This document shows, piece after piece, positions 54,182-63,515 of a DNA stretch of 64,000 nt (within the stretch, counting starts at the first letter, position 1; each line of letters starts with the position of its first letter). Under the pieces are notes generated by a model, which had not been told where the DNA came from, searched no databases, and was given only the letters and a program-made list of their open reading frames with translations. The DNA lies in the NCBI GenBank assembly GCA_963775445.1, contig CAVZIT010000004.1, positions 248,001-312,000 of the forward strand, read 5' to 3'. Origin of the DNA: Dokdonella_A sp963775445 (GTDB lineage Bacteria; Pseudomonadota; Gammaproteobacteria; Xanthomonadales; Rhodanobacteraceae). The position numbers were made by a program, and so were the translations under genes.

Positions 54182-54757
54182 TCAGCCCATCTTGAACAAC
54201 GTCGGGTGCCAACCGCCACCGCTGCCATAACTCATGTTGCGGCGCTTGCGCATGCGTTCGAGCAATTCGACGCGCCGCGCTTCGGCCCACTCCACGCGCC
54301 GCATCTTCAGCTCGGCGGGATCGATTCCGCGGCGCTGTGCTTCTTCGGTTCGAAACAGCACGAAATCCTCGTACGCCTCGATCTCGTGCTTGAGCTCGCG
54401 CACGCACAGTTCGATCATGATCGCGTCATCGAGGAATCCGAGCACCGGCACGTTGTCGGGGATGATGTCTTCGGGGTTGGCGAAATACGTCAGGCATGAG
54501 AGAACGCGATGGCGATCCTCATCGGGCAGCGCGAAGCCCTCGTCATGCACCATGGCGATCATGCTGTCGAGCTTGCCGAGTCGCTCGGCAATAAATTGCG
54601 GCAACTTGGTTTCGTGGCCTTCGGCAAGCAGGCGCTTGGCCGAGTCGGTGACTTCCTGCGGCGACAGGTGCGCGGCTTCCTTGTACGCGCGGTGCATGGC
54701 ATCTACGAAATGCTCGAGGTCGGCGTCACCGAGCTCGATCGTGATGGCGATCGACAT
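54182..54757 (-). CDS. YkvA-family (DUF1232) protein
   Basis: 191 residues. The DUF1232 core is in YFANPEDIIPDNVPVLGFLDDAIMI (quoted in part: DIIPDNVPVLGFLDDA), flanked by helical regions (AHLSPQEVTDSAKRLL; AEARRVELLERMRKRR). No membrane anchor is visible outside the core. Function unknown. Convergent with the GYF-like gene upstream, 36 bp apart. Confidence 0.85.
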   Translation of the reverse strand: MSIAITIELGDADLEHFVDAMHRAYKEAAHLSPQEVTDSAKRLLAEGHETKLPQFIAERLGKLDSMIAMVHDEGFALPDEDRHRVLSCLTYFANPEDIIPDNVPVLGFLDDAIMIELCVRELKHEIEAYEDFVLFRTEEAQRRGIDPAELKMRRVEWAEARRVELLERMRKRRNMSYGSGGGWHPTLFKMG

Positions 54758-54856
54758 GGCAATGGCTCCACGTGGGAAACAGCGCAGAGACTAGCTACCG
54801 CGCCGGGCAGCGTCAATCTCAAGTTCGCGTCGAAGCGCGCCCTTTGGCATTCCGTA

Positions 54857-55450
54857 TCAGCTGGTTCCGGGTGCCTCGAAAATGCTGAGCGACAGCGTTA
54901 CCTTGTCGCTCAGCGTGGCGCGGCGCGCATGCATGCCGAATGCACTGCGCCTGATGACACCGCTGACCTGCAATGGGCAGTCGATTGCCGGTCGTTGGCA
55001 AGCTGCTGGCGCAATCAGGAAATCGACCGGATTGCGGTTGCCGTGCATATCCAGCATACCGGGCAGCGGCCCACCCGCCGTCAACCGCAGCAGCGGAAAC
55101 GCGTCCGACACGAAATGGATGTCAGGATAGCGGGCGGCATCGAAGAACTCGGCGGAGCGAGCTCCCCGCTCGTAGTCCGGATTGGCCATATGCACGGCGT
55201 TCACGTCGATATGCGCATCGACCACGGCTTCGCTGCGAAAATGGTCGATGCGCACGGTGCCGTGCATCCTGCCGAAGGTGCCGTGCACGTCGATCAGCCA
55301 GAACGCCTTGAGGCTGAATTTGGCCTGCGAGCGCGCGCCATCGAGATTCACGGTCTCGTAACGATCATCTGCGGCACGCGCGCCGCGGTGCGCGATCCCG
55401 AGAAGCAATGCAAAGACGAACATGATCCAGCGCGGATGAAGTCGGTTCAC
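54857..55450 (-). CDS. YceI-family periplasmic lipid-binding-like protein
   Basis: About 197 residues from a GTG at 55450 (188 from the ATG at 55423). A signal peptide (FVFALLLGIAHRGARA) precedes a lipocalin-like YceI domain: SQAKFSLKAFWLIDVHGTF, GTVRIDHFRSEA, ANPDYERGARSAEFFDAARY and FGMHARRATLSDKV. YceI proteins bind polyisoprenoids or amphiphiles in the periplasm. The GTG start is preferred because it adds positive charge to the signal, but neither start has a clear ribosome site. Confidence 0.82.
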   Translation of the reverse strand: MNRLHPRWIMFVFALLLGIAHRGARAADDRYETVNLDGARSQAKFSLKAFWLIDVHGTFGRMHGTVRIDHFRSEAVVDAHIDVNAVHMANPDYERGARSAEFFDAARYPDIHFVSDAFPLLRLTAGGPLPGMLDMHGNRNPVDFLIAPAACQRPAIDCPLQVSGVIRRSAFGMHARRATLSDKVTLSLSIFEAPGTS

Positions 55451-55518
55451 CGTTGCAAGCGGCCCATGCCGGCGGCCTGCGCACGACCATGCATCGGCGG
55501 TCGCCATCTTTTCGTGGC

Positions 55519-55998
55519 TCAGGGCCACCAGAAATGTCGAACCTCGGCGACGCCCGGTTCCAACGCCGCGCCGACCGGCATGCTCAACCAGGCGATCGTG
55601 GCGGGAGGCATGCCACGCCCGGAATCGGACGCGCCTTCGCTGAGCAGTCCAACAAGGGACTCCAGCCCCGGGTTATGTCCGACGATCAGCACACTCGCTG
55701 CGCCGGTGTGCTGATCGAGGACCCGGACGAGATCGCCCGGAGTCGCATCGTAAATAGTCTCATCGATCAGCGGTTGCCCCATGCCCAACGTTGCGACGAT
55801 ACGTTGCGCGGTCGCCACGGCACGCTGCGCGCCGGAGCAAATGACGCAATCCGGGCTGGCGCGATGCTGTTTCAACCACTGGCCGGCGGTATCAGCTTCG
55901 AGGGTGCCTTTCGAACTCAGCGGCCTGGCGAGATCGCGCTGGCCTGCCCGGGCAGGCTCGGCATCGGCGTGACGGACCAGGATTATTTCGCGCGTCAT
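55519..55998 (-). CDS. sixA: SixA-type phosphohistidine phosphatase
   Basis: 159 residues, histidine phosphatase superfamily. The phospho-acceptor H10 lies in LVRHADAE. The second active-site histidine is in VLIVGHNPGLE. SixA dephosphorylates phosphohistidine on phosphotransfer proteins such as NPr or HPt domains. It ends 69 bp upstream of the YceI start on the same strand. Confidence 0.88.
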   Translation of the reverse strand: MTREIILVRHADAEPARAGQRDLARPLSSKGTLEADTAGQWLKQHRASPDCVICSGAQRAVATAQRIVATLGMGQPLIDETIYDATPGDLVRVLDQHTGAASVLIVGHNPGLESLVGLLSEGASDSGRGMPPATIAWLSMPVGAALEPGVAEVRHFWWP

Positions 55999-56087
55999 GG
56001 AATCGCTCCGGTCACGGGCCGATCAAGTTTGAAGAGAGCAGCGTCGTCGGCAGTCGCGTAACCCGCGGCACTGGTTCGCCCCGGGCT

Positions 56088-56723
56088 TCAGCGAAGTCGG
56101 TTCAGCCAGCGCAGCAGTTTTTTCCAGTCGGCCTGGTGCGAACGCACCAGCTCGGAGCCGTAATCGAAGATGCTCTTTCCGAGCGCAGAGGCTAGCACGT
56201 AGCCTTGGGTGTCGCGCAATTCGGCCTCGATCGGAAACGCGAACTCATGCATCTCTGCAAGCGCCTGTTGAGATGCGTTGGTCCACGGCTTGAGGCGATT
56301 GGCGAGCACCCCGACTGCTGTCTTGCCGCGTTTGATGCCGGGCAACTTCGCGATTTCGGCGATGAACGGCGCGGCGGCCTCGAGATCGATCGCCGAGGGC
56401 AAAATCGGAACCAGGATTGCGTCGACGTGATCGAGATACTCCGCGACCTCCGTCGAACGGATGCCCGCAGCCGAATCGATGATCACGCGCTCGCTGTCCC
56501 CTGGCAAATGCCGGTGCCAGTCGCGGCGCAAGCCCGATACCGGCAGGACCGCCGGAACCGAGCCGCCTGCGCGCTTCGCGCACCAGCGCTCGCTCGATCC
56601 CTGACGATCGGCGTCGACCAGCACGGTCTTCTTGCCTGTGACCGCGTAATGCGCGGCCAGGTTGGTCGCTATGGTGGTCTTGCCGCAGCCTCCCTTGGAG
56701 CTTGCCACGAGGATCTTCAGCAT
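56088..56723 (-). CDS. ParA-family ATPase, orphan
   Basis: 211 residues. The deviant Walker A is KGGCGKTT (residues 10-17), with VLVDADRQGSS (A') and VIIDSAAGIRS (B). Short, with no N-terminal HTH, like MinD/ParA-type ATPases that position cargo such as chemosensory clusters, pili or plasmids. No parB, partner or parS-like repeat is seen around it, so the cargo is unknown. AAGGA precedes the ATG at 56723. Confidence 0.88.
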   Translation of the reverse strand: MLKILVASSKGGCGKTTIATNLAAHYAVTGKKTVLVDADRQGSSERWCAKRAGGSVPAVLPVSGLRRDWHRHLPGDSERVIIDSAAGIRSTEVAEYLDHVDAILVPILPSAIDLEAAAPFIAEIAKLPGIKRGKTAVGVLANRLKPWTNASQQALAEMHEFAFPIEAELRDTQGYVLASALGKSIFDYGSELVRSHQADWKKLLRWLNRLR

Positions 56724-56834
56724 GGATGTGTCCTTATTCGGCAACGGGCTTGGCGAGTTCCGGCGCAGGTTACACCCGGCCTTCGGGTTTGCAAAAAAAG
56801 GCGACCGCCAAGCGAAGTCTGGATTACCGCCGAA

Positions 56835-57971
56835 TCAATTCGGGTCGACCGCAACGGGCTGGCCGTAGTCAGGTGCCTTCCAACCTGCAGGCGGTTCGGC
56901 ACTCACGCCTGCGGTCCGCAGCAAGCCGCGGTGGAAAGCAATCTCGCTGGCGCTCTCGCGCCACCGTGTTTCAAGATCGGGCAGCGTGTTCGCGGCATCT
57001 CTGTAAATCCGCTCCGACATCAGGTTGACGCGCAACCAGTCCAGGCGCCGCCGAGCTGCGCGGTCGGACGCGTTGAGTTCGCCCCCCTCCATTGTGCGCA
57101 GCAACGCAAAGCCGATGTTCCGCGCGATCAGGGTCGTCGCGTGCGTCGCCATGACATGTGCGGCGTCGTCGCACCATGCGAAGCGCCGCCAGTCGCCACT
57201 TGTTTTCGCGCCGAGCGTACACGCCGACATCAGTGCCTCGTAGCTTGGTAAAACCGTGGCCATGACCATGTCTTGGGCCATCCCGAGACGTACGTAACCA
57301 GCTAAATCGCGGGCACTGCCGGTCAGCGATGCCCAGCTCGCAGGAGGCGGTGGTTGCGTGTCGTACACATCCAGCCACGCGCTGAGCAGTTCATGGTGAG
57401 GCTCGTCGTAGCGCGAGCTTTCGGCCATGTGCATAAGCGCGTCGTCGATCGCCGCTGCATCGTGCCGATCGGCAGCGGTGTCGAGGGCGAGCAACCAGGT
57501 GGCGGCGTTGTCCGGTGCGAGGCGTTCGAGGTTGGCGAGTGGCTCCGCGGGCGAGGGGCGCGACTGGCCGGTTGCTCCGACCGCGCGATCCGAGGCGACC
57601 AGCCATTGCACGAGAAAATCGTCCGGCGCGCGCCGCATCGCGCGATCGAGCAGCTCGTCTGGGGCTTGCTGCAACGCAGGCGCGGCGTGAACGGCACCGG
57701 TGAAACGAAGCTGGGAGGCAAGTGCCCAGTCGCGCGGTCTGGCGCTGTCGGACAGGACAACGTAAAGACTATTTTGCCACGCGGAGTAAGCGGCGAACGC
57801 GGTCTTCGCTTGTTGCTCGTCCGTGCCAGCGTTGGTGCCCGGATCGCCCGCAACGTTCAAGGCGCCCGTTGTTGCGGCGCCGGGATCCCGGACAGCCGCG
57901 GCATCCGGGCGAGTCCCGACGGTTTGCGCGCTTGTGGCGAGTGCGACGGTCAAGAACGTCGCCACGATCAT
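56835..57971 (-). CDS. Periplasmic protein of unknown function
   Basis: 378 residues with a likely signal peptide (MIVATFLTVALATSAQTV) and a Ser/Gly/Ala-rich lead to ~50. The rest is helical, including LERLAPDNAATWLLALDTAAD, as in repeat proteins of TPR or Sel1 type, but no regular motif could be confirmed. There are two cysteines (ACTLG; WCDDA) close to each other, possibly a disulfide. Function unknown. Upstream of ParA on the same strand but 111 bp apart. Confidence 0.75.
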   Translation of the reverse strand: MIVATFLTVALATSAQTVGTRPDAAAVRDPGAATTGALNVAGDPGTNAGTDEQQAKTAFAAYSAWQNSLYVVLSDSARPRDWALASQLRFTGAVHAAPALQQAPDELLDRAMRRAPDDFLVQWLVASDRAVGATGQSRPSPAEPLANLERLAPDNAATWLLALDTAADRHDAAAIDDALMHMAESSRYDEPHHELLSAWLDVYDTQPPPPASWASLTGSARDLAGYVRLGMAQDMVMATVLPSYEALMSACTLGAKTSGDWRRFAWCDDAAHVMATHATTLIARNIGFALLRTMEGGELNASDRAARRRLDWLRVNLMSERIYRDAANTLPDLETRWRESASEIAFHRGLLRTAGVSAEPPAGWKAPDYGQPVAVDPN

Positions 57972-58136
57972 GGATTCGCTCCATTCGGCTTCGACGATGC
58001 CAATCCTACCAAGAATGCCGGGGAAGGCGCGGACGGCCCATTCCCGAAGTCAACGACGACCGTCAATATCCCGCCGAGTCGCTGTTACGCACGAATCCGG
58101 CCGCAGGGCGCAATCCGGACGCGGCTCTACAAACGC

Positions 58137-58988
58137 CTAGTCACCGAGCGCTTCACGCATGAATTCGGGCAACGCCAGCGCGGCGCGATGCATGTCGGCG
58201 TTGTAGTAGCGCGTCGGGAACTGCTTGGTCGCCGCGCCGCGCTCGCGGAAACCCGCGAGATCCGCGCCTTTGCGCGCCAATGTGCAACTCCACCACCCGG
58301 TCGGATAGCATGGCTGCGGAAAAGTCAGCGTGCGCACGGCCTGAAAACCCGCGCTGCGCATCGAAGCACGGACTGACTTGATCAAATCCAGATGGGCCAG
58401 TGGAGATTCGGACTGCTGCACCAGAATGCCGCTCTGGCGCAGCGCCCTGCAGCAGCTCGCGTAAAAGCCGGTGTTGAACAGGCCTTCGGCCGGACCCACC
58501 GGATCGGTCGAATCGACAATCACGACGTCGATCGACTCGGGCTCGCACGCCGCCATGTATTCGATGCCGTCCACGAACAGCAATTCGGCGCGAGGGTCGG
58601 AATTGGATTCGCAAAGTTCGGGAAAATACTGTTCGGAAAGTCGCGTCACGCGTTCGTCGATTTCGACCTGCACTGCCTGTTCGACTTCCTCATGACGCAG
58701 CACTTCGCGCAGCGTCCCGCAATCGCCGCCGCCGATGATCACGACACGCTTGGCACGCGCGTGGGTAAACAGCGCCGGATGCGCCATCATCTCGTGATAC
58801 AGGAAATTGTCACGGCCGGTCACCATCATGCAGCCATCGATGACCATCAGCTTGCCCCAGTCGGTACTGTCGTAGATCTCGATGGTCTGGTACGGCGTGG
58901 TTTCGGCGTGCAGGCGCGTCTTCACGCGAAAGCCGATCACTGAACCGGATTGCGCATGCTGCTCGGTGAACCAGCTCTGCTCGGACAT
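58137..58988 (-). CDS. speE: Spermidine synthase
   Basis: Transfers the aminopropyl group from decarboxylated S-adenosylmethionine to putrescine. 283 residues: MSEQSWFTEQH, then YQTIEIYDSTDWGKLMVIDG, the dcSAM loop IGGGDCGTLREVLRH, VVIVDSTDPVGPAEGLF with catalytic Asp, and QPCYPTGWWSCTLA. The ATG at 58988 has GCAGGA upstream; the frame to 59036 is unneeded. Divergent from speA, whose start is ~170 bp away, so both polyamine genes could share control. Confidence 0.95.
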   Translation of the reverse strand: MSEQSWFTEQHAQSGSVIGFRVKTRLHAETTPYQTIEIYDSTDWGKLMVIDGCMMVTGRDNFLYHEMMAHPALFTHARAKRVVIIGGGDCGTLREVLRHEEVEQAVQVEIDERVTRLSEQYFPELCESNSDPRAELLFVDGIEYMAACEPESIDVVIVDSTDPVGPAEGLFNTGFYASCCRALRQSGILVQQSESPLAHLDLIKSVRASMRSAGFQAVRTLTFPQPCYPTGWWSCTLARKGADLAGFRERGAATKQFPTRYYNADMHRAALALPEFMREALGD

Positions 58989-59161
58989 GGGGTTCCTGCG
59001 GGGATGCATATGAGTTCCTGGCCGGTCACGGAACACCGACGAGGCAGCATGGGTCGTGGCGCGCCATTGTAGCGGGTCGATTATCGAGCGACACGCCTGC
59101 GGCGTCGGTCGCTACAATACGGCGCTGTGACGGCGTCGTGCACAACAAACCCCGGAACGAG

Positions 59162-61039
59162 ATGAGCAAAACCTGGAACATCGACGCGGCGCGCCGAACC
59201 TATGCCCTGTCTCACTGGTCGGAAGGCTACTTCGATATCGATGACGCCGGCATGATCATCGCGCGTCCGCGCGGCAGCGATGCTGCCGCGGTGCGTCTGG
59301 TCGACATCGTCGATTCTGCACACACGCAGGGTCTGCGCCTGCCGCTGCTGCTGCGCTTCGGGGACATCCTGCGCGATCGTCTGGCCAGATTGCAGCAGGC
59401 GTTCGCGCAGGCCATGGGCGATTGGAACTATTCGGGTGGCTATACGGCCATCTATCCAATCAAGGTGAACCAGCAAAGAAGCGTGGCCGGTGCTTTCGCC
59501 GCGGGTCCCGGCTTCGGCCTGGAAGCCGGTTCCAAACCGGAATTGATGGCGGTGCTTGCACTGGCGCGACCGGGAAGCCTCGTCATCTGCAACGGTTACA
59601 AGGATCGCGAGTATGTGCGTCTGGCCCTGATCGGACGCAAGCTCGGGCTGGATGTCTTCATTGTCATCGAGAAACCCTCGGAGCTCGAACATGTGATTGA
59701 CGAAGCGCGCGTGCTCGGCGTCGATCCGTTGCTCGGCGTTCGCATGCGCCTGACCAGTCTTGGCGCGGGCAAATGGCAGAACACCGGCGGCGACAAGGCC
59801 AAATTCGGGCTGACACCGCGCCAGCTGATCGACCTGCTGGGAAATCTCGAGAACGCCGGACTGTCGAGCGCACTGCAACTTCTGCATTTCCATATGGGAT
59901 CGCAGATGTCGAACGTGCGCGACATTGCCAGCGGAGTTCGCGAGGCCGTGCGCTACTTCGCCGAGCTGTCTCGAGCGGGGCTCTCGATCCGTTACCTCGA
60001 TGTTGGCGGTGGCCTCGGTGTGGACTACGAGGGAACCCGCTCACGCTCGGACTGTTCGATCAATTACGGCCTCGACCAGTACGCGGCAACCATCGTGCAG
60101 ACGCTGGCCGAAGCCTGTGCCGAACAGGGCGTCATGCCGCCGCACGTGCTGACCGAATCCGGTCGTGCGATGACCGCACATCACGCGGTCCTGATCGTCA
60201 ATGTCAGCGAAGTCGAGCCCGCCCCAGCCGGGTCGATTCCACCTGCGCAAACCGACGAACCCGCCGTACTGCGCCATTTGCGTGAGATCCACGACGAGAT
60301 CGACCGGCGCCCGGTGCTGGAGCTGTATCACGAGGCCCAATACCGCCTGTCCGAAGGCCATTCGCTGTATGCACTGGGGCAACTGGATCTTGCCGATCGC
60401 GCCCGCCTCGACGATCTCTATTATGCGATCGTGCAGGCAGTGCAAGCTCGGCTCCGCCCTGCCGAGCGCGCGCATCGCCAAGCGCTCGATGAGCTTGAAC
60501 AAAAGCTGGTCGACAAGTATTTCGTCAATTTCTCGGTGTTCGAATCGATCCCGGATGTGTGGGCCATCGATCAGGTGTTTCCGATCGTGCCGATCGCCGG
60601 ACTCGAAATCGAGCCTACGCGGCGCGGTGTGATTGCCGATCTGACCTGTGATTCGGATGGCCGTATCGATCGCTACGTGAATGCCGATGGCGTGGGCGTC
60701 AGCTTGCCGTTGCATCGGCTCACAAAGAATCAGCCGTATCGTCTCGGCATTTTCCTCGTCGGCGCCTACCAGGAAACGCTCGGCGATATTCACAACCTGT
60801 TCGGCGATACCGACACGGTGGATGTGCGCGTGACTGCCGCGGGCTACTCGCTGATTCACGCGAAGCGCGGCGACAACGCCGATGTGATGCTCGATTACGT
60901 CGGGTACGATGTCCCCGCATTGCGTGCCAACTATCGCGAACGGATCGCCGGCGCGGGTATCGTCGGCGCCGAGGCCGAACGTCTCGGAGCGGCACTCGAA
61001 GCGGGCCTCACGGGCTACACGTATCTCGCCGAACCCTGA
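59162..61039 (+). CDS. speA: Biosynthetic arginine decarboxylase
   Basis: PLP enzyme making agmatine for putrescine synthesis. 625 residues, the biosynthetic SpeA length. PLP lysine in YPIKVNQQRSV; glycine-rich phosphate loop in YLDVGGGLGVDYEGT; C-terminal barrel with FSVFESIPDVWAID and YQETLGDIHNLFGDTD. The ATG at 59162 (MSKTWNIDAARRTYALSHW) is preferred over a GTG at 59138. Agmatine-to-putrescine genes are not in the window. Divergent from speE. Confidence 0.95.
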   Translation: MSKTWNIDAARRTYALSHWSEGYFDIDDAGMIIARPRGSDAAAVRLVDIVDSAHTQGLRLPLLLRFGDILRDRLARLQQAFAQAMGDWNYSGGYTAIYPIKVNQQRSVAGAFAAGPGFGLEAGSKPELMAVLALARPGSLVICNGYKDREYVRLALIGRKLGLDVFIVIEKPSELEHVIDEARVLGVDPLLGVRMRLTSLGAGKWQNTGGDKAKFGLTPRQLIDLLGNLENAGLSSALQLLHFHMGSQMSNVRDIASGVREAVRYFAELSRAGLSIRYLDVGGGLGVDYEGTRSRSDCSINYGLDQYAATIVQTLAEACAEQGVMPPHVLTESGRAMTAHHAVLIVNVSEVEPAPAGSIPPAQTDEPAVLRHLREIHDEIDRRPVLELYHEAQYRLSEGHSLYALGQLDLADRARLDDLYYAIVQAVQARLRPAERAHRQALDELEQKLVDKYFVNFSVFESIPDVWAIDQVFPIVPIAGLEIEPTRRGVIADLTCDSDGRIDRYVNADGVGVSLPLHRLTKNQPYRLGIFLVGAYQETLGDIHNLFGDTDTVDVRVTAAGYSLIHAKRGDNADVMLDYVGYDVPALRANYRERIAGAGIVGAEAERLGAALEAGLTGYTYLAEP

Positions 61040-61138
61040 TCGCTCATAGCCCCACAGGCGACCACAGTGCACGTCGGTTGACTCGTTTTTTGATCGGCGC
61101 CACGACATCCGCGGTTGGATTCGAACTGGAGAGCGGAC

Positions 61139-62005
61139 ATGACTGCGATCAAAGCGGGTTTTATCGGACTTGGCGCGATGGGATTGCCGATGGCGGGCCA
61201 TCTTGCGCAAGTCGGTCTGCTGGTGGCGGTCGGCAATCGTACGCAGACAAAGGCGAAGGCGGCCGCGCAATCGCTGGGCGTGCTGGCGCCCGACACGACG
61301 GGCGATATCGCAACGTCATGCGACATGATCGCGTTGTGCGTATCGGCCGATGCGGATGTGCTGACGCTGACCGCGGAAATCGCGCGGCGCGCACGACCCG
61401 GAACCATCGTGATCGATCACTCCACTGTCTCCTCCGTCACCGCGCGCATGGCCGGCGAAGCGATACGGTCGGTTGGCGGCGATTTTCTCGACGCACCGGT
61501 TTCGGGCGGAGTGGAGGGAGCGAGAAACGGCACATTGTCGATCATGGTTGGTGGCGACGCGGCCACACTCGAACGTGCGCGGCCGTTGCTCGAATGTTAT
61601 GGCGCGCGCATCAGCCATATGGGCGCGATCGGCGCGGGCCAGAACACCAAGGCAGTCAATCAGGTGCTCGTCGCCGGGATCGCGGCTGCGGTGTGCGAGG
61701 GACTTGCGTTGGGCGAAGCGCTGGGACTTGCAGCCGACGCGCTTCTGCCAACGCTCGGGGCCGGAGCCGCCGGTTGCTGGTTTCTCGACAAGCGCGGCGC
61801 GAGCATGTTGCGCAATGAATTTGCCGTGGGATTCAAACTGGCGTTGCTGCACAAGGACCTCGGCATCGTGCAGCAACTCGCGCGCGACGCGGGCACCGAT
61901 CGCAGCGTGATCGACAAGGCATTGGCCGATTACGCCACGTTGATCGCGGATGGCCGCACTGACGAGGACATCTCGGCGCTGATCCGTCTCAAACGTGCTT
62001 CTTGA
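61139..62005 (+). CDS. NAD(P)-dependent beta-hydroxyacid dehydrogenase (3-hydroxyisobutyrate dehydrogenase family)
   Basis: 288 residues. The N-terminal nucleotide-binding loop GFIGLGAMGLPMAGHL identifies the family, with DHSTVSS and FLDAPVSGGVEGARNG (substrate loop), GQNTKAVNQ (catalytic lysine) and LLHKDLGIV. Members act on 3-hydroxyisobutyrate, tartronate semialdehyde or succinic/glyoxylic semialdehydes. The exact substrate is unknown. Follows speA with ~100 bp between. Confidence 0.9.
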   Translation: MTAIKAGFIGLGAMGLPMAGHLAQVGLLVAVGNRTQTKAKAAAQSLGVLAPDTTGDIATSCDMIALCVSADADVLTLTAEIARRARPGTIVIDHSTVSSVTARMAGEAIRSVGGDFLDAPVSGGVEGARNGTLSIMVGGDAATLERARPLLECYGARISHMGAIGAGQNTKAVNQVLVAGIAAAVCEGLALGEALGLAADALLPTLGAGAAGCWFLDKRGASMLRNEFAVGFKLALLHKDLGIVQQLARDAGTDRSVIDKALADYATLIADGRTDEDISALIRLKRAS

Positions 62006-62147
62006 GCATCAACGAGGCGTTGGCTGAAGCCAGCATGCGCCGCTGTGCCAACGAACAGGTCGTCTCCACGTCGGGCATCCGCTCACACAAAAACTACACG
62101 GCAAGGCGATAATGCGAAGCTCGCGCGCGCTCTATTGGAGATTGCCC

Positions 62148-63488
62148 ATGTATCGTCATCTACGCCCGATTGTCGCCATCGCGCTGCTGTTGCCTTTGCC
62201 GGCGCTGGCCGACATCAATCCTCCGGACTTGCACCTCGAGCGCTTTCCCGACGCCAACACGACGTTTGCCCAGCCGATCGCGGTGCGCGCGCCGAATGAC
62301 GGCAGCGGGCGGGTGTTCATCATCGAGCGTTGCAGCGATATTCGCATTGTCGAGAATAACCAGTTGCTGGCGACGCCATTCCTGTCCATCACGCCGAGCT
62401 GCGGCGGCGAGCAGGGCATTCTCGGACTCGCGTTCGATCCTGACTTTGTGAACAACGGCACTTTCTACGTAACCTACACGGCACCCGGCAGTGATCCGCA
62501 GATCGGGGCGGCTCCCGACCAGGTGCTCGCGCGCTACACGGTCTCTCCACCTGATGGCGATGTCGCCAACCCCACTGGCGAGGTGATCCTGCGTGTCCCC
62601 GACATTGCGAGCAACCACAATGGCGGCGATATCCATTTTGGCCCGGATGGCTATCTCTACTGGTCGATGGGCGATGGCGGTGTCCAGGGGGACCCAAACG
62701 GTTTCGCCCAGTGCACTGGACGCAAAAAGGCTGACCAGAATCCGGCCACTTGCCACGATACCAGTGGATCCGGTCCGAACTATTACCTGATGGGCAAGAT
62801 CATCCGGCTCGATGTGCACGCGACCACGGCCTCCGCTCCGGGCAATTTCTGTGGTTCGACGCCGGGCAGCCCGGCACCGTACGCGGTGCCGCCGGGCAAT
62901 CCTTTCGCGGACGATGCCTCGTATCCCGACGAATGCGCCGAAATCTTCAACTGGGGATTCCGCAATCCGTTCCGCTTCAGCTTTGATCGGCAGACCGGCG
63001 ACATGCTGATTGGCGATGTGGGCCAGAATGCCTGGGAAGAAATCGATTACCAGCCGGCCGGCAGCGAGGGGCAGAATTTCCAGTGGAATGTCTGCGAAGG
63101 ATTTCATACCTACCCGGGTGGCGACACGCCGTGTCCGGGACCTTCCGGAAGTGTGCCACCCAAGCTGGATTACCCTCACAATGGATCCTGCGCCGCGGTG
63201 ATCGGGGGCTTCCGATATCGCGGGTCCATCGTGCCCTTGCAAGGACAATACCTGTTCAGCGACTCATGCATCGACAACGGCCGCATTTATGTTGTCGCCG
63301 ATCCCGATCCCACATTATCGGTTTGGTCGTACGAAACCATCCCGGGTACGCCAAACATGAGCCCGTACAGTTTCGGTGAAGACCAAGCGGGCAATCTCTA
63401 CATTGCCGCCGGCGGAGGGCAGGTTTATCGGTTCGCGTCGGATGCGACAAGCGACGTGATTTTCGCCAACGGCTTCGATGGCAACTGA
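62148..63488 (+). CDS. Secreted PQQ-dependent sugar dehydrogenase-like (soluble GDH) protein with an IFANGFD tail
   Basis: 446 residues. Signal peptide (~1-21, VAIALLLPLPALA), then a six-bladed propeller of the soluble glucose dehydrogenase/HHIP-like type: FAQPIAVRAPNDGSGRVFII, GEQGILGLAFDPDF, NHNGGDIHFGPDGYLYWSMG and EIFNWGFRNPFRFSFD. The C-terminus, SDVIFANGFDGN, matches the tail on two other secreted proteins in the window. TTGGAG precedes the ATG at 62148. Members of this family oxidise sugars with PQQ, but many are uncharacterised; cofactor and substrate are inferred. A close paralogue follows at 63516. Confidence 0.9.
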   Translation: MYRHLRPIVAIALLLPLPALADINPPDLHLERFPDANTTFAQPIAVRAPNDGSGRVFIIERCSDIRIVENNQLLATPFLSITPSCGGEQGILGLAFDPDFVNNGTFYVTYTAPGSDPQIGAAPDQVLARYTVSPPDGDVANPTGEVILRVPDIASNHNGGDIHFGPDGYLYWSMGDGGVQGDPNGFAQCTGRKKADQNPATCHDTSGSGPNYYLMGKIIRLDVHATTASAPGNFCGSTPGSPAPYAVPPGNPFADDASYPDECAEIFNWGFRNPFRFSFDRQTGDMLIGDVGQNAWEEIDYQPAGSEGQNFQWNVCEGFHTYPGGDTPCPGPSGSVPPKLDYPHNGSCAAVIGGFRYRGSIVPLQGQYLFSDSCIDNGRIYVVADPDPTLSVWSYETIPGTPNMSPYSFGEDQAGNLYIAAGGGQVYRFASDATSDVIFANGFDGN

Positions 63489-63515
63489 CCGCGCGGCACT
63501 TGAACGGAGAATAGG

